Below the pieces are notes generated by a model, which was not told the DNA's origin, ran no database searches, and saw only the letters and a list, made by a program, of their open reading frames with translations. Positions 1-12,893 of a DNA stretch of 64,000 nt are shown in pieces (positions within the stretch are counted from its first letter, which is position 1; each line of letters starts with the position of its first letter). The position numbers were made by a program, and so were the translations under genes. The stretch is from positions 4,669,929 through 4,733,928 of the forward strand of contig CM065652.1 of the NCBI GenBank assembly GCA_033220425.1. The letters are read 5' to 3'. Origin of the DNA: Lepraria neglecta (taxonomy: Eukaryota > Ascomycota > Lecanoromycetes > Lecanorales > Stereocaulaceae).

Positions 1-2126
1 GGATACGCGGCGTCTAAGCTTCGAATATACGTTAAATAATATATTAAGGAATATATATAATACTAATAGAACAAATCTATACGATATACCAAATATAGAT
101 AAATATAATTTATACTAGTTCTAGAGTTACTATAGGATAACGTTATAATAGACTTTATAATTAAGTTACTACCGTCTAAGGATCTAGCTACGTAGGATAA
201 CTTTAACTTAATTATAGTTATTATAGATAAACTAACGAAGTATACTATTATAGTACCTTTTAAGGAAATCTACAAAGTAGATTAGCTAGTATTCGTACTA
301 TTAGATAGGCTAATTAGAGACTATAGTATACTAAAGTCAATTATATCAGATAGAGACAAGCTCTTTACTTCGAATTACTAGAAGATATTAATTAGAGTAA
401 TTAGAACGAAACTGCAAATATCAACGGTATACTATCTATAGATAGATAGATAGATAGAATATACCAATTAGATAATAGAAGTATATCTTAGATATTATAT
501 TAACTAGAACTAAGATAACTAGATATCGCTACTTCTAATAGTATAACTAGTATATAATAACAAGATATTAGACACGATAAAACTAATACTATTCTTTACT
601 AACTACGAGAAGAATATAAATATATTTCTATAATCTAGAGATAGACCTAATATAGAAAAAGCCTTAGTAAAGATAGAGGAGGTAAGGAATTTATATAAGG
701 ATATATAAAGATCTATTAAGAGCTTAAATAGTAAGTTAAAGGAATAAATTAATAAGAAGAGAAAGAATATTCTTTAGCTAAAAGAGGGCGATAAGGTATA
801 CCTCCTAATAAAGAATATAAGAATAATAAGACTAAATAAGAAACTAGATTATATTAAGGTTAGACTATTCTTAATTAAATAGATAAAAGGACCTATTAAC
901 TATAAACTTAAGCTTCTACCTAATACTAAGGTATATCTAGTATTCTATATCTTACTCTTAGAGCTATTAGACTCTAGTATACTCTTATAGGAAATATTTT
1001 ATTATAATATAAAAGAAGAAATAGAGTTTAAGGTTAAGAGGATTCTATACTAGATTAATTAGAAATATTTAGTTAAATAGAAAGGGTATAACGATACCGA
1101 AAATATCTAGAAATCTATTAAGAACCTTTAGAACTACTAGGACCTTCTATAAGAGTTCCGGGAATAGCCTAGAAGGAGGACCAATTAAACTTATTAGGAA
1201 AGTCGAATTATTTGGATAAGATATTGGATATTAGGTCGTTAGAAACCCTTAGAGAAGACTACTAGTCTTCCTCTAACTCCTTAATATTCTATATCTCTTA
1301 GTCCGCTATCTTTCGCTACTTATCTTTAGTATTTTTATACTATATCTAGAGATATATTAGTTTGGTTTACAAGCGTATAGACTCTTTTATAGAGCGTACT
1401 AACTCCTTACGTATAGTCTTTAGTTATATCTATATTTCCTTTTATTCTCTCTTAATATAATATATTTTAAGAGGCGACACTATAAGGTCGTACTTCCTTC
1501 TACTATCGACGCAATTAGAATATTAGTCGGATCCTATACCTATTAGATACTATTTACCGCTAGTAACGCATTAGGAATATAGTTATATTACGACCTCGGA
1601 TAGCTCGCTAGCTAGCTCCGTTCGGCGGACGGTCGGTTTACTTGAGTATTTAGTATAGCGGGGTAATATAAAGGATAGATGGTTTCTCAAGACAAGAAAT
1701 CTAGGAGAGGGAGCTAATGTTACGATCAGGAAACATGATTAGAGATACGCTCAGGGAGCGTAGTACCTGTTATAGTTCGAGTCGACGAATTAGTATCCGA
1801 CTCGAATAGGACCCTGCAGGCTTGGTATACTAAGCGATAAGCGTAATAAGCGTAATAAGCGTAGTGATCAGTGCGATCAGTACGATCAAGAATGCTTGGC
1901 ATGGATGTCGTATATCTATATATACGGAGCACTGCTTATAACTTGGAGTATCGTGCTTAACTTCCTTATCTTTTATACTCAGGTATATACGATAGATCTT
2001 CTAGGCACTAAATATATCTTAGTATATACTAGACCGGCCTAGTAAACCATTAGAAGCCTGCTTTACTCTCTTGTATATAGCTAGTACCTCTATCCCTATT
2101 AAGATAATATCTATATACGATATCGA
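1..2126 (+). mobile_element. Ty3/gypsy chromovirus remnant with truncated 3' LTR
   Basis: Reading the plus strand and ignoring RIP-type stops gives a gypsy Pol C-terminus that runs in from outside the window. The integrase core lies at about 120-640, with the motif SDRDKLFTSNYW near 345-390. The integrase C-terminal region follows. A chromodomain sits at about 1065-1135 (LVKWKGYNDTEN). A purine-rich tract (AGGAGAGGGAGCTAA, 1703-1717) precedes an LTR that starts TGTTACGATC at 1718. That LTR lacks its last ~25 bases (the GGTTCGTAACA end) because another gypsy element abuts it at 2127. Nearly all lost tryptophans are TAG, as RIP produces. No frame is intact, so the copy is dead. The chromodomain class normally directs integration into heterochromatin. 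Confidence 0.85.
1718..2126 (+). repeat. Gypsy LTR, type A, 3'-truncated
   Basis: It starts TGTTACGATCAGGAAACATG and follows the same order of blocks as the complete type A LTR at 36796-37202. It stops at ACGATATCGA, before the expected GGTTCGTAACA end, where the reverse-oriented LTR of the next element begins. Confidence 0.8.
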
Positions 2127-2546
2127 TGTTACGAACTATATTGCGTATTAACGGACGTATATAGATTAATTCTCAATAGGGATGGAGGTATAGCCAACAA
2201 GAGTATAAAGCAGGCTTCAAGTGATGCTAAGCGGGTCTGATATATAATCAGGTGATATATATTCAGTATCTAGCCTAAGAGATCTATCGTATATAGTAGT
2301 TACTAGATATAAACAGATAAAGTTAAGTACGATGCTCCAAGTGATAAGCAAGTACTCGTATATATAGCAATAGGAAATCCCGCCAAGCATCCTTTAATAG
2401 TATTACTCACGCTATAATCATTACAATCATTATTCTTAATAGCATTGCTCGTATTACGATTATTACGATCATCGCTTAACTTGCCTGTCCTATCCGAAGT
2501 CCTATATCCTTCGCGACAGTCCTATCAGAACCCTCTAGTTCTAATA
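2127..2546 (-). repeat. 3' LTR of the gypsy element at 2127-8714
   Basis: On the plus strand it starts TGTTACGAAC and ends AGTTCTAATA, the RIP-altered complement of TGTTAGAACC. It aligns over its whole length with 8297-8714. The polypurine tract immediately to its right fixes it as the 3' LTR of a minus-strand element. Confidence 0.85.
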
Positions 2547-2599
2547 CTAGCTCCCCCTCCAGATTTCTCGTCCCGAGAAACCATCCATCCTTTATACTA

Positions 2600-5500
2600 C
2601 CTATCCGTACTAAACGATTATCTAACCCATCCATTCGTTTAAAAGAGCTGGCCAGTAAGCTTTTCGACTTCGTTATATAACCGTATTCCTAATACGTTAC
2701 CAATAGCAAGCAGTACCTTATAGGCGCTGATTCCGATAGATATTCAAGTTATATTACTAGTAGTAGGAAGTGCGATCTTATAGTGTCGCCCCTTAAAATA
2801 CGTCGTATTAAAAAGCGGCGCAACGAGTTACAAGAGGAAGTAACTAATATACTTACTAAGTTAGTACGCCTTTAAGCGTAGTTAAATTCTATTAAGAATA
2901 AGAAGAAGCGAATAGTAGACCGAGAGTTATAGAATATTAGGGAATTGGAGGAGGATCAATGCGTCGCTCCTAGTTCTTCTAATAATTTAATATTTAACGT
3001 CTCGTCTAAGCGGTTCGATCTCCCCGGCGGGATAGAAGTCCCTAAGAGCTTCGACTAGTCTTCTCTTATCTCTAATAGAACTCTTAGAGATATTCCCTAT
3101 AGTTCCCCGCAAGGTTCCTAAGAGGTTCCTAGGTATTTTCCGTTTTATTATACCCTTTCTATTTAACTAGATAGCACTAATTTCTTCTATCTAGGATCCT
3201 TTTAACCTCGTACTCTATTTCTTCCTTAACGTTATAATAAAACATTTCTTAGAGAGGTATATTAGAGTCTACTAGCTCTAGAAGTAAGATATAGAATACC
3301 GGATATACTTTTGTGTTAGGTAGAAGTTAGAGTTTATAGTTAACCGGTCCTTTTATCCGTTTAATCAAGAATAGTCCGATCTTAATATAATCTAGTTTCT
3401 TGCTTAGTCTCGTTATCCTTATATTTCTTATTAAGAGGTATACTTTATCCCCCTCTTTCAGCTGAGGAATGTTCTTTCTTTTCCTATTAACCTATTCCTT
3501 TAACTTAGTATTAGAGCTTTTAATAGACCTTTATATCTCTTTATATAAATTCTTTAGCTTATCTATCTTAACTAAGGCTTTTTCTGTGTTAGGTCCTTCC
3601 CTAGGCTATAGAAATATATTTATATTCTTCCTATAGTTAGTAAAGAATAGAGTTAGACCCGTCGTATCTAATCCTTTATTATTATACGCCAGTTATACTA
3701 TTAGAAGTAGTAAAACCCAGTTATCCTATTTCTAGTTTATATAGTATCTTAGGTATACTTCTATTATCTAGTTTGCACGTTCTATTTATCTATTAGTTTA
3801 TAGGTAATATACTATTAATATCCGAAGTTTAGTTCCAATTACTGCGATTAGCGTTTTCTAGTAGTTAGAAGTAAATAACTTATCTCTATCGGATATTATT
3901 AATTTCGGTATACTATAATCCCTTATTAGCTTATCGAGTAAAACGAAAGCTAGCTAATCTACTTTGTGGGTTTCCTTGAATAGTATTATAATCGTATACT
4001 TTATTAGTTTATCTATAATAACTATAATTAAGTTAAAGGTATCCTATATAGCTGGGTCCTTCGATAGTAGTAGCTTGACTACGAAGTCTATTATAATATC
4101 ATCCTATAGTGATTCTAGTACGGGAGCAAACTATATTTGTCCGTACTTGGCGTATTATACCGCCTTATTCTGCTGGTACTAGATATATTCTTTAATATAC
4201 TATTTAACGCGTGCGCGAGGCCTCGGCGCCATATATCCTCTTCCTAGGAGTTCTATTATCTTGGACACTCCTAGGTAACCTTATAATAGGTCGTTATAGT
4301 AATCCCTAATTACTTCTTCAACGTATATATTAGGCAAGTAGGTCTTATCCTGGTATTTAAGTAATACTGAATCCTACTAATCCTTTCGTAGGTTTATTAC
4401 AAATATATTATTATCGTAGGCCTTTACAATCCTGTTAGTTATATCAGGTCCTAATATACAAAGAGTCGCTACTAATACCTGGTATAGTACCAGCGATCCG
4501 TCCGCTTCTTTCTTTAGGATTAGTTATTCTATAATATTCTTTTCTTCTATATAGTCCGATCGCCTACTAAGGGCATCTACTCGACCATTATCTTTTCCTA
4601 GGGTATAGGTTATCTTGAACTTATATTAACCTAATAGTTCTAACTATCGAACTTATCTTCTATTTAACTCTTTTATCGTTATAAAGTTAAGAAGATTCTT
4701 ATAATCCGTAAAGATAGTTAAGTCTAAGCAGCTCTCTACGTATACTCGCTAGTTTTATAATATATATACTACGGTAAATAGCTCCTTGTCGTATATATTA
4801 TAGTTCTATTCTACTACTAATATCTTTCTCGAATAGTAGGTAACTAGGTACCATTTTTAGTCTTTCATTTAATATAGGTATACTCGGATTATAAGATCTA
4901 ATATATCTATTTCGATACGAGCTAGCTCGTTTATCTAAAAGGTACAGAGTACTAGTAGGTCCGTATATACTTTCTTCAATATATCGAATGATTCCTATTA
5001 GTCTTTTCCCTATATAAATCCGATATCTTTCTTTATAATATCTATTAGAGGTAGTACTTTCTTAGAGTAGCCCTTAATAAACTTCCTATTAAAGTTAGCA
5101 AAACCTAAAAAGCTTTATACTACTTTAATATCCTGTAGTATAGGCTATTTACCGATAGCCTTAATCTTTTCTAGGCTTATACTAATATCTTTCGTACTAA
5201 CTACGAATCCTAGAAATTCTACCGCTTACCGATAAAATTCGTACTTCTCTAGTTTAAGGAGAAGTCTTACTTATAACAGGCATTTAATAACGTCCTATAT
5301 ATACTTAATATATTCTTCCTTATTCTCAGAATAGATTAGTATATTATTAAGGTACGCTATCGCTATTCGATCTAAATATACTCGTATAATATTATTAACA
5401 AGTACTTAGTAGGTTACTAGTGCGTTGGTAAGTCCAAACGGTATTACCAGATACTCGTAGTAGCTATATCTCGTTTAGAAGGTAGTTTTCTATTCCTCGC

Positions 5501-8290
5501 CTTCTTTTATCTATATTAGGTTATATACGCCCCTAAGATCTAATTTATTAAATATCTTTGCTTTACCGAGCCGATCCTATAGCTCCCCTATATTTAGTAA
5601 TAGATATCTGTTTTTGATCGTAATATCGTTTAACTTTCAATAGTCGACGTATAGTCTTAAGCTTCCGTCCTTCTTTAGTATAAAGAGGATAGGATAACCT
5701 GCTAGTAATTTAGATTCCTGAATAAATCCTTTTTTGAGGTTTTCGTCAATATACCCGCGAAGTACTTTAAGTTCCTTTTCTAATAATACGTAAATAGATC
5801 TAAATATCGGCTATCTGCCAGGTTCGAGTTCGATCTTATAATCCTATAGCTAGTACCTAGGTAATACTTCTATATTCGTCTCTTCCTCGAATAAGTACGC
5901 CTACCTACTATACTCCCGAGGGATAGAGGGTATATCGGTTCCTCCCTTAGCTCTTACTTTATTGTCCCGCTAACCTTTACTAGTAACTATAGAGTTAGAC
6001 TACTACTTAGTATCGTCCTTGTGCGAAGCTAAGGTAATATATACCTTGACCGGTCTTCGGTTCGACTTCTCATCTATTATTGTATACTATTAATATATAG
6101 GTTCGATTTTGGTAATATGGCTAAATTATCTAATTTCGAGTACTCCTCTTATCTAATCGATTATTAGGTTATACTTCTTTAACCAAGGTATTCCTAAAAT
6201 TACGTGATAAGTAGCTATCCTAATAACGTTAAAGGTAATCTCCTTATAGTAGTATTGAATTATAATAGGTAACGAAAGTGTTTCTTCGTCTACCTTTCCT
6301 ATTAATAGTATTAACCTGTTAGCTATCTAAAGATTATACTAATATAGCTTCTTTCGAGTTAGTAATCTAGTTAATTATACCAAGTCTCGCGAAATGAAGT
6401 TTCTAGTAGCTCTAGAATCTATTATCGCAACGGTCCGCTGTCTATTAACGATTATCGGTGTTTTTACATATATATCGTATTACGCGGAACATAGATATTA
6501 TTTAGGGATTAATATATTGATCTCCTTATGGCTACCCCTGCTATAAGGGATTACTCTTTTCCCTATAGAAACTCCGATATAGATTCTATCTGCTTTACTA
6601 CTAGTAGTAGGAATCCTACTTCGGATTTTTCTTTCTTATATTCCGTATAGTTATTATATAGATAGGTATACTATTCTTTTAGATAGCATTTCTTCGTATA
6701 TAGATAGTATATTATTTCTTTCTTGACGCGTTCTAACCAATCTATATCGTTCCCTAGGAAGAACTGGTAAAGTCTCTTTATTGCTAGATGAAATTTATAT
6801 TCATTTCTCTTGCAGTTATAGTAGAAGTCTTGTCTATAGTAGGCTTTCTTTACTAGCCCTTTCCTATAACTTCTTAGCGTACTATACTATATATAATAAA
6901 GCGTAGTATATTCTTCCTATAGTAACTCCTTATATCTCCGATGATTCCGATCTTATCGATAATCCAGTTTTTTATTATCCTGTCGTAATTCCTTAGAGTC
7001 TTCTTTTTCCTTAGATATAGTAGATCTAGGTATTAATCTTCTTAGTAGTCGTATATCTTCCTACTTAGCTTCTGACGTGCTGAGGGATTCTTCCTATTCT
7101 AGATCTATTCCTTCGCTTTCCTAGTCCTATTTAGATTCTTTATAAATACTACTACCGTCTCTAATATCCAGGTCTTCCCTAGTTTATAAATTAACGTCCT
7201 CTATAAGTTCGTCCTCGCTTTCGGATTCATAGTTATACTATTCTTATATTATTCTATTATACTATAAGTTAATATCTTCTTTAACTTTATCCTATATTTA
7301 TAGAACCTCCTTAGGCGTGTTATCTATATCGTCCTAGGTATATACTTTCTCTAGTACGTTTAGCTGCGGTCGATATACTATATTCTTTAACTTGTAGTCT
7401 CTAGCGAAGTAGCCCGATTTGCTATAGCTATAATACTTCAGTATTTTCTTGCCCCCTTACTACTTCTTACCCCTCGTATACCCTCTAAAGGCTTACTTTC
7501 CTTTCTTTTCTATGAAGTCTAGTTCTATAGGCGTATATCTATAAGGGTCGCGTTCTCCTTTATATCCTAGGCGGTAGCTCTTCGATTTAGTAAAAAAGCT
7601 TAAGTATCCTATTCCGCTAACTCCTCCGTCGTACCTTTTCTCTATAGTCCTCTTAAATAGCTTATTATTAATTTCGATTACTTCTTCGATTAATTTATTA
7701 AGGGTATTAATAATAATCCCTAACCTTATAAGCTCGTCTTTAATATTATCCTTAAGACCTCTTCGATATATAGTTATTAATATATTATTGTCCTAGTTAG
7801 TCTTTACTACGTACTACTGAAACTAAGTCGAATATTCCGATATAGACTTCTTCTAAGTCAAGTACTAAATAGTTTATATTACTGTATTAATTTCGTTTAA
7901 CAGACCGAATATATAGTAGATTTCGAGTCTAAATATAGCTATACTCTCTATCTATAATTTGATTTCGTCGTCTTTATCGTCGTCTTCTATATATTTCTTT
8001 AAGAATAGATTAACCCACTTTTAGGCTCTTCCACGTAAGTAAGTAATCGCGAAGGTTAGATACCTTTATATAGGTATAAGGTCCCCTTAGAACTTCAAGT
8101 AAAGTAATACCTAGGATAGCTATCCCTCGAGCTTGTCCCTTTCTCTATAGTATAAGTCAGGCTAGGCTATCTTGATATATCTACTAAGTCCTTCGTCGAT
8201 CGTTAGGCGTTATTATTATCTACTCCCTCCTGAGGAGCTTAGGGTAGGTACCCTAGGGTCTCTTAGTATAGTACTTATCCTTAAGGGTGC
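2600..8290 (-). pseudogene. Gag-Pol polyprotein remnant (chromovirus)
   Basis: Minus-strand reading. The Gag region is at about 7450-8290. A zinc knuckle lies at about 7385-7440, where the CCHC cysteines now read Y (YYSYSKSGYFARD). The protease active-site region is at about 6380-6430 (DSRATRNFI). RT occupies about 5030-5950, with the YxDD box as YLNNILIY near 5320-5350. RNase H is at about 4570-4960. Integrase HHCC lies at about 4120-4330 and its core at about 3640-4110. The chromodomain is at about 3130-3200 (LVKWKGYNKTEN). Catalytic D-to-N and C-to-Y changes are G:C to A:T transitions, consistent with RIP. Dozens of stops exclude function. Domain borders are by-eye estimates. Confidence 0.8.
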
Positions 8291-8296
8291 TCAAAG

Positions 8297-8714
8297 TATT
8301 ATGAACTATATTACGTAGCGATAGTCGTATATAGATTGATTCTTAATAGGGATAGAGGTATAGCCAACCAAGAGTATAAAGCAGGCTTCAAGTGATACTA
8401 AGCGGGTCTGGTATATAATTAGATGATATATGTTCAGTGCCTAGCCTAAGAGATCTATTATATATAGTAAGTACTAGATATAAATAGAAGCTTGAGCACG
8501 ATGCTCCAAGTAGTAAGCAAGTGCTCCTATATATAGAAATAGGAAATCCATGCCAAGCTTCCTTGATCGCTATAAGCGCACGGCGCTCATTACGCTCATC
8601 ATTCTTGAGCGCTATAAGCGCACGACGCTCGTTGCGCTCATCGCTTCAGTTGCTAGTCCTGCCTGTAGTACCGTGTCCTTCAGGATAGTCCTGTCAGAAC
8701 CCTTGGTTCTGACA
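8297..8714 (-). repeat. 5' LTR of the gypsy element at 2127-8714
   Basis: On the plus strand it starts TATTATGAAC and ends GGTTCTGACA. It is less mutated than its partner. Its inner part holds short GC-containing palindromic repeats (GAGCGCTATAAGCGCAC, twice). Confidence 0.85.
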
Positions 8715-11700
8715 ATAGTCTCGGTAGTCTCCCTATCTAGATTAATACTAATCTACTACTCCTCAGGTAAATAAATCTGGAGCCGTTTAATATAAGGCTT
8801 AATCCCCCCTATACTAAATCTAAAGATCTTCTAGCAAGCCTCGAAGCTTCCTATCTAGCGACTTTTATAGAATTCGGTAACCTTATTAACCAATAGAGGC
8901 TCTAGCCGTTACTACCCCGGTAGTATAGGGTTCCCCTAAGGTACCGTTGTTAATCGAGTAACCGAAATATTTATCTAATCTAGACCCTTATAGACATACT
9001 TAAATAAATAAAATATAGACTTAATAGAGGCGCAGATCTTAATATTTAGATAAGTACGGTACTTCTTTAGAAGCCAGGGGTTATAGAGAATAACCTATTG
9101 GTTAGTATAGCCCTCCGGAGTAGGCTCTATATACGGGCGTCGATAATATAGGTATACTCCCTTAGGATCGAATGATAACTTATTATAAATATCCTTAGGG
9201 AAGAATTTAGAGTACTAGTTCTTCTCTTTATCCTAGTAGATATCGGAGGCTAAGCAATAGCGATAGATTATATAAGTAGTTACTAATTTATAGAGTACTA
9301 GATCCTTCGTCTTATCAGAAATAACGGCCTATATAGCGTTATTAATCTAGGAGATATATCTAATTTTATCCTCCTCACGAATAATAAGAAGAATATAGAT
9401 ATATAGTAGACCTCGCTTTTAAAATTTAACCATATAGTAATAACTAATATAGATACCTAATATATATCTCTCGAAAAGATCCTTAAGAAGCTCCCTAAGC
9501 TTCATATTAAAAACTCGTACCTATATATTATAAACCTCTATCGTAGATAAACCGGGTTGAATTAAACGGTAGATATCGGCCTAGTTCGGGTTATATATAA
9601 AAGTTATAAAGAAGGTAGGATTATCTTGATACCGTACTACTCTTAAAGCGTCCTCTATATCTACCTTTATAGCTCTAGGGCTACCGACTATACTAGATAG
9701 CAGAATAGTAACCTTAGAGCCCTAGATCTAGATCCTCGTATAGTTGATCGATTAAGCCTTTATAGCTAAGCACCCGAATTTTATACTAATACTTAATATA
9801 CCAATTCAGGTTATTCTATTCAATAGTAGTATAAGTATTAGTAATAAAGTAACTAAGGAGACGCCCGGAATAGAGTAATCGAGAGAATCTACCCTTATAG
9901 TACTATTATAGTATTAGTAGAAGAATTCTTTAAAATATTAAATTTTATAAAGTCTACCCTATAGAGGAATTTTGTTTTGAAAACTCAAAAATACAAAGAA
10001 TATAATGTAAATTTGCTAGTCGTCGATCATTTTGGTGCTATTCTTAGTAATATATTAATAGTTCTATATAAATTACATTTAGAACGAAATTCTTTCTCTA
10101 TATCTAGCTTACTTATATTAGTTAATACGTATCTTCTATAACTATCGACGGCGACGTCTATAGCTACTACTATGAAGCGCTATATATCTAGCGCTTATAG
10201 AGGCATTACTAAGATAGTATAGGAGGGGGGCGGCGCTTCTTAGAAGAAAAATAATAGAAGATCGCAATATCCTATATAAAGATATAAAGTACTGGAAAAT
10301 ATAATTTTACTAATATAAGGGTAGACGTTTAAAAGATATAAAATAGGCTTACCTGCAGCTAATAGCGATAGATCTAACTCCTCGTGACCCGTATAGACCC
10401 TCTACGACCTCTCGGAGTAGCTCTATCTCTTTCCGGCTCTTCCTCCTCGTTGCCGTACTCAGGCTAGTCGGGGTCCTAATATATACGGTGGTACTAAGTA
10501 GTTCCCTGCCTTATATTTAACCTGGGGGTAGCGAAGAGATATCCTTCTAGGAGCCTATTATGTCCCCATAGCGGCAGACTATTATACTAGCTCTATTCTC
10601 TATAAGGGAAAGGTAGGATATACCGCAGGGCTATATAGGATAAGTACTATTCAGGTACTTTTATCACGCCTCTACTCTTAACTTTAATATAAATATCTCG
10701 TACGATACGTCCCTTAGCGCTATTAGGAGGAGTAATTATAATATAGGCTACTTTACTAGATATAGGGCGATTATATATACCGCGATTAGTACGCCTAGGG
10801 TCGTATTATATAATATAGACGTTTATAGTCTATAGAGGGTATCTTATCTTATTATCTAATAAGCGTTCCCGGCAAGTCTTAAAGCTCTATATATAGGGGT
10901 TAATATCTCGAAGAAGTCGCTAAAGAAGAAGTACTATATCTATATTAATAGATCTTTCGACCTGCCTAGTATACGTTATATAGGTATCTACTTAATCCTA
11001 GCTATTGTCGATAAAGTAGTACTAGGTATATCTCTTAGTAACGTCTTCTTTAGGTAAAAATAGACTAATAGCGTAATATATCCCCCCTTGGATCTTGTAT
11101 ATAGTCCGCCTAACCCGGTAATCTATCTTATCTACGCCGTTACTAGTAAAAGAAAGCAGGTTATTATAGTTTAAGGCTCTCTTAATAAACGTAGTACTGC
11201 GAGTAGTCCGTTTTATCTTATAATGGCCTAGCCCAAGTATATTATCGAGGGCACGACGGTTCTAGCTATCTCGTATATATTCTACCTTATAAAACAGCTT
11301 GTTTAGTACAAGGACTCGACGCTTAGGATTACCTTCAGGTAGTCGTTCAAGGAATTCGAAGTCAGGTAAATTAGATATCTAGATATCAATTATACCGTTC
11401 TAATAGTACTGCTACCGTTTAGTAGAAAGACGCTTACCCTCGAAAGAGAAGGTATAGTAATAAGGATATTCATTAGTTAGATCAAAGAACTACGGTAGTA
11501 TAACGTGTTCTAGAAGATCGATATATACTTGTAGTAGCTGAGTATTTAGATACGTACTGGGTAAAGTTCTACCACCCTTATCTATAGTATTACAGCGCTA
11601 ATACGGTCGACGGCGACGCCGCTAATATAGGGCACATTCTTCGCTATTCTCTCGTGCCTGCCGCGCGTATCTCTATCTCTAGTAGAGGTTATATTATAGT

Positions 11701-12172
11701 TCTACCGGGGGTGCTTCCTCTTTAGAGGAAGAATCTCGGTACTTAGGTAGGCTTGAATCCTCTAGATTACGGGGCGGTATAACCACTATAATAGCTTACT
11801 AGACATGTAATTAAGGCGGTTGGGGTCTTAGGTTATTATTCTGAGGTAGGGGTAAGGGGTACGATATTATAATAGAAGGGCGGTTCGCAGATAGGAAGGT
11901 TATATTAAAATTCCTAGCTCTTTCAGCGGTCCTGCGTCCTTTTCTATAATAATTACCTTATTATCTATAGTTAACTTCTTTATTAGGAAGATCCTAAAGC
12001 GCGGAAGAAGAATTCTGGCGTTTTCGACGGTTAGTAGGTATATTAGGAGTAAGGGAAGGAGAATCCTAGTATATAGAGAATTACTGGCCCTCTTACCGAC
12101 GGCGAGTAGTACGGCCTCTTATAGTAAGACGACTATTAATACTAAAGACGTTCTAAGCGTTTGGAGCCATTA
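8715..12172 (-). pseudogene. Helitron Rep/helicase-like protein remnant (Helitron_like_N)
   Basis: Reading the minus strand with RIP stops ignored, the conserved blocks of fungal Helitron proteins appear in order. Near 10690-10760 is a 'NSAKGRIV ... RYILPFPYRE' block, the family's region before the Rep core. Near 9690-9560 is GSPRAIKVDIEDAL followed by PTFFITFIYNPNWADIYR (family FITFTCNPNW). Near 9420-9380 is MVKFWKRGLLYIYILL, which occupies the place of the HUH motif, with both histidines now Y. Near 9250-9000 are KFFPKDIYN and IKICASIKSIFYLFKYVYKG. Near 8830 is WIGSFEACWKIFRFSI. The apparent start is an ATG at about 12172 (MAPNA). The helicase half is missing because the gypsy LTR begins at 8714 in mid-frame. 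The HUH histidines are lost, so it cannot act. Confidence 0.8.
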
Positions 12173-12893
12173 TAGGCAGATTTAACGCGGTTAATATATA
12201 TATATATCGGTCGATATATTTGTTTTGAGAGGCAGAATCAAAAAGGGGTGCACTCAGCCCTATTTTTCGCCGGCCTAGGCCTGTAAAATTATGATTGGCT
12301 CGCTTGCTAACGCTTTACCTAGTCTAGTATAGCGCCGCCGGGGGAAGAATACTGGGAAAACACTTCTTTTGCTTATAACTTTTGTATAGATAGATAGATT
12401 TTGAAAATTTTGACGGCGTTAGAAAGCGCATACTTGGTTCCAAAACTCATGAAATCATCTCGATATCATATGACGTATATGGCGCGGGGTATCGCTGCGA
12501 AGAAGTTGCGGTGCGCATTCAACTTTTAATATTCCAGGGTCCTTGGGCGCCAAGATCAATGCTTGGCACTTACTACCGAGCTTGCGCTGCCCGCAAAACA
12601 TGGCGAAAACGCTTCTTTTAGTTATAACTATTGCGTAAATAGGCCGATTCTAAAAATTCTTGATACGCAAGCAAGCTAATAATTAACTCCAAAACTTAGG
12701 AAGTTTATATAATATATTATAATGTATATAGCGTTGCGCATTACTGCGAAGTAATTGCGATATATATTTTCAATTTTTAATAGGGGCGCTAACCGAAAGA
12801 GGGAACTCGGGAAGAGAACCAAAGGTCTATACTAATTGGCTACAAGTGCGAAATGCCTCCGAAAGTCGCGATAATCTATTATTAGAAGAAAGA
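8715..12893 (-). mobile_element. Autonomous-type Helitron, 5' part, truncated by gypsy
   Basis: The sense (minus) strand begins at 12893 with TCTTTCTTCTAATAATAG, the same terminus as the four short Helitrons in this window. The host base before it is A. About 650 bp of the family's 5' repeat monomers follow (12240-12893), then a long Rep-type ORF from about 12172. The element ends abruptly at 8714, where a gypsy LTR interrupts the ORF. The PIF1-like helicase part and the 3' hairpin terminus are not in the window. Helitrons transpose by rolling-circle replication using a HUH Rep nuclease fused to a helicase. Confidence 0.8.

Larger units (their letters stand above)
2127..8714 (-). mobile_element. 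Full-length Ty3/gypsy chromovirus, RIP-degraded
   Basis: Two reverse-oriented LTRs bound it: the 3' LTR at 2127-2546 and the 5' LTR at 8297-8714, each about 420 bp and of type B (sense end TGTTAGAACC or TGTCAGAACC). A polypurine tract (GGAGGGGGAGCTAG) abuts the 3' LTR on the minus strand. Read on the minus strand with W-to-TAG stops ignored, domains run in the order Gag, zinc knuckle, protease, RT, RNase H, integrase, chromodomain. No matching 5-bp target duplication is visible (left ATCGA, right ATAGT), so an end was probably rearranged. On the right side it interrupts the Helitron Rep frame. Confidence 0.9.
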
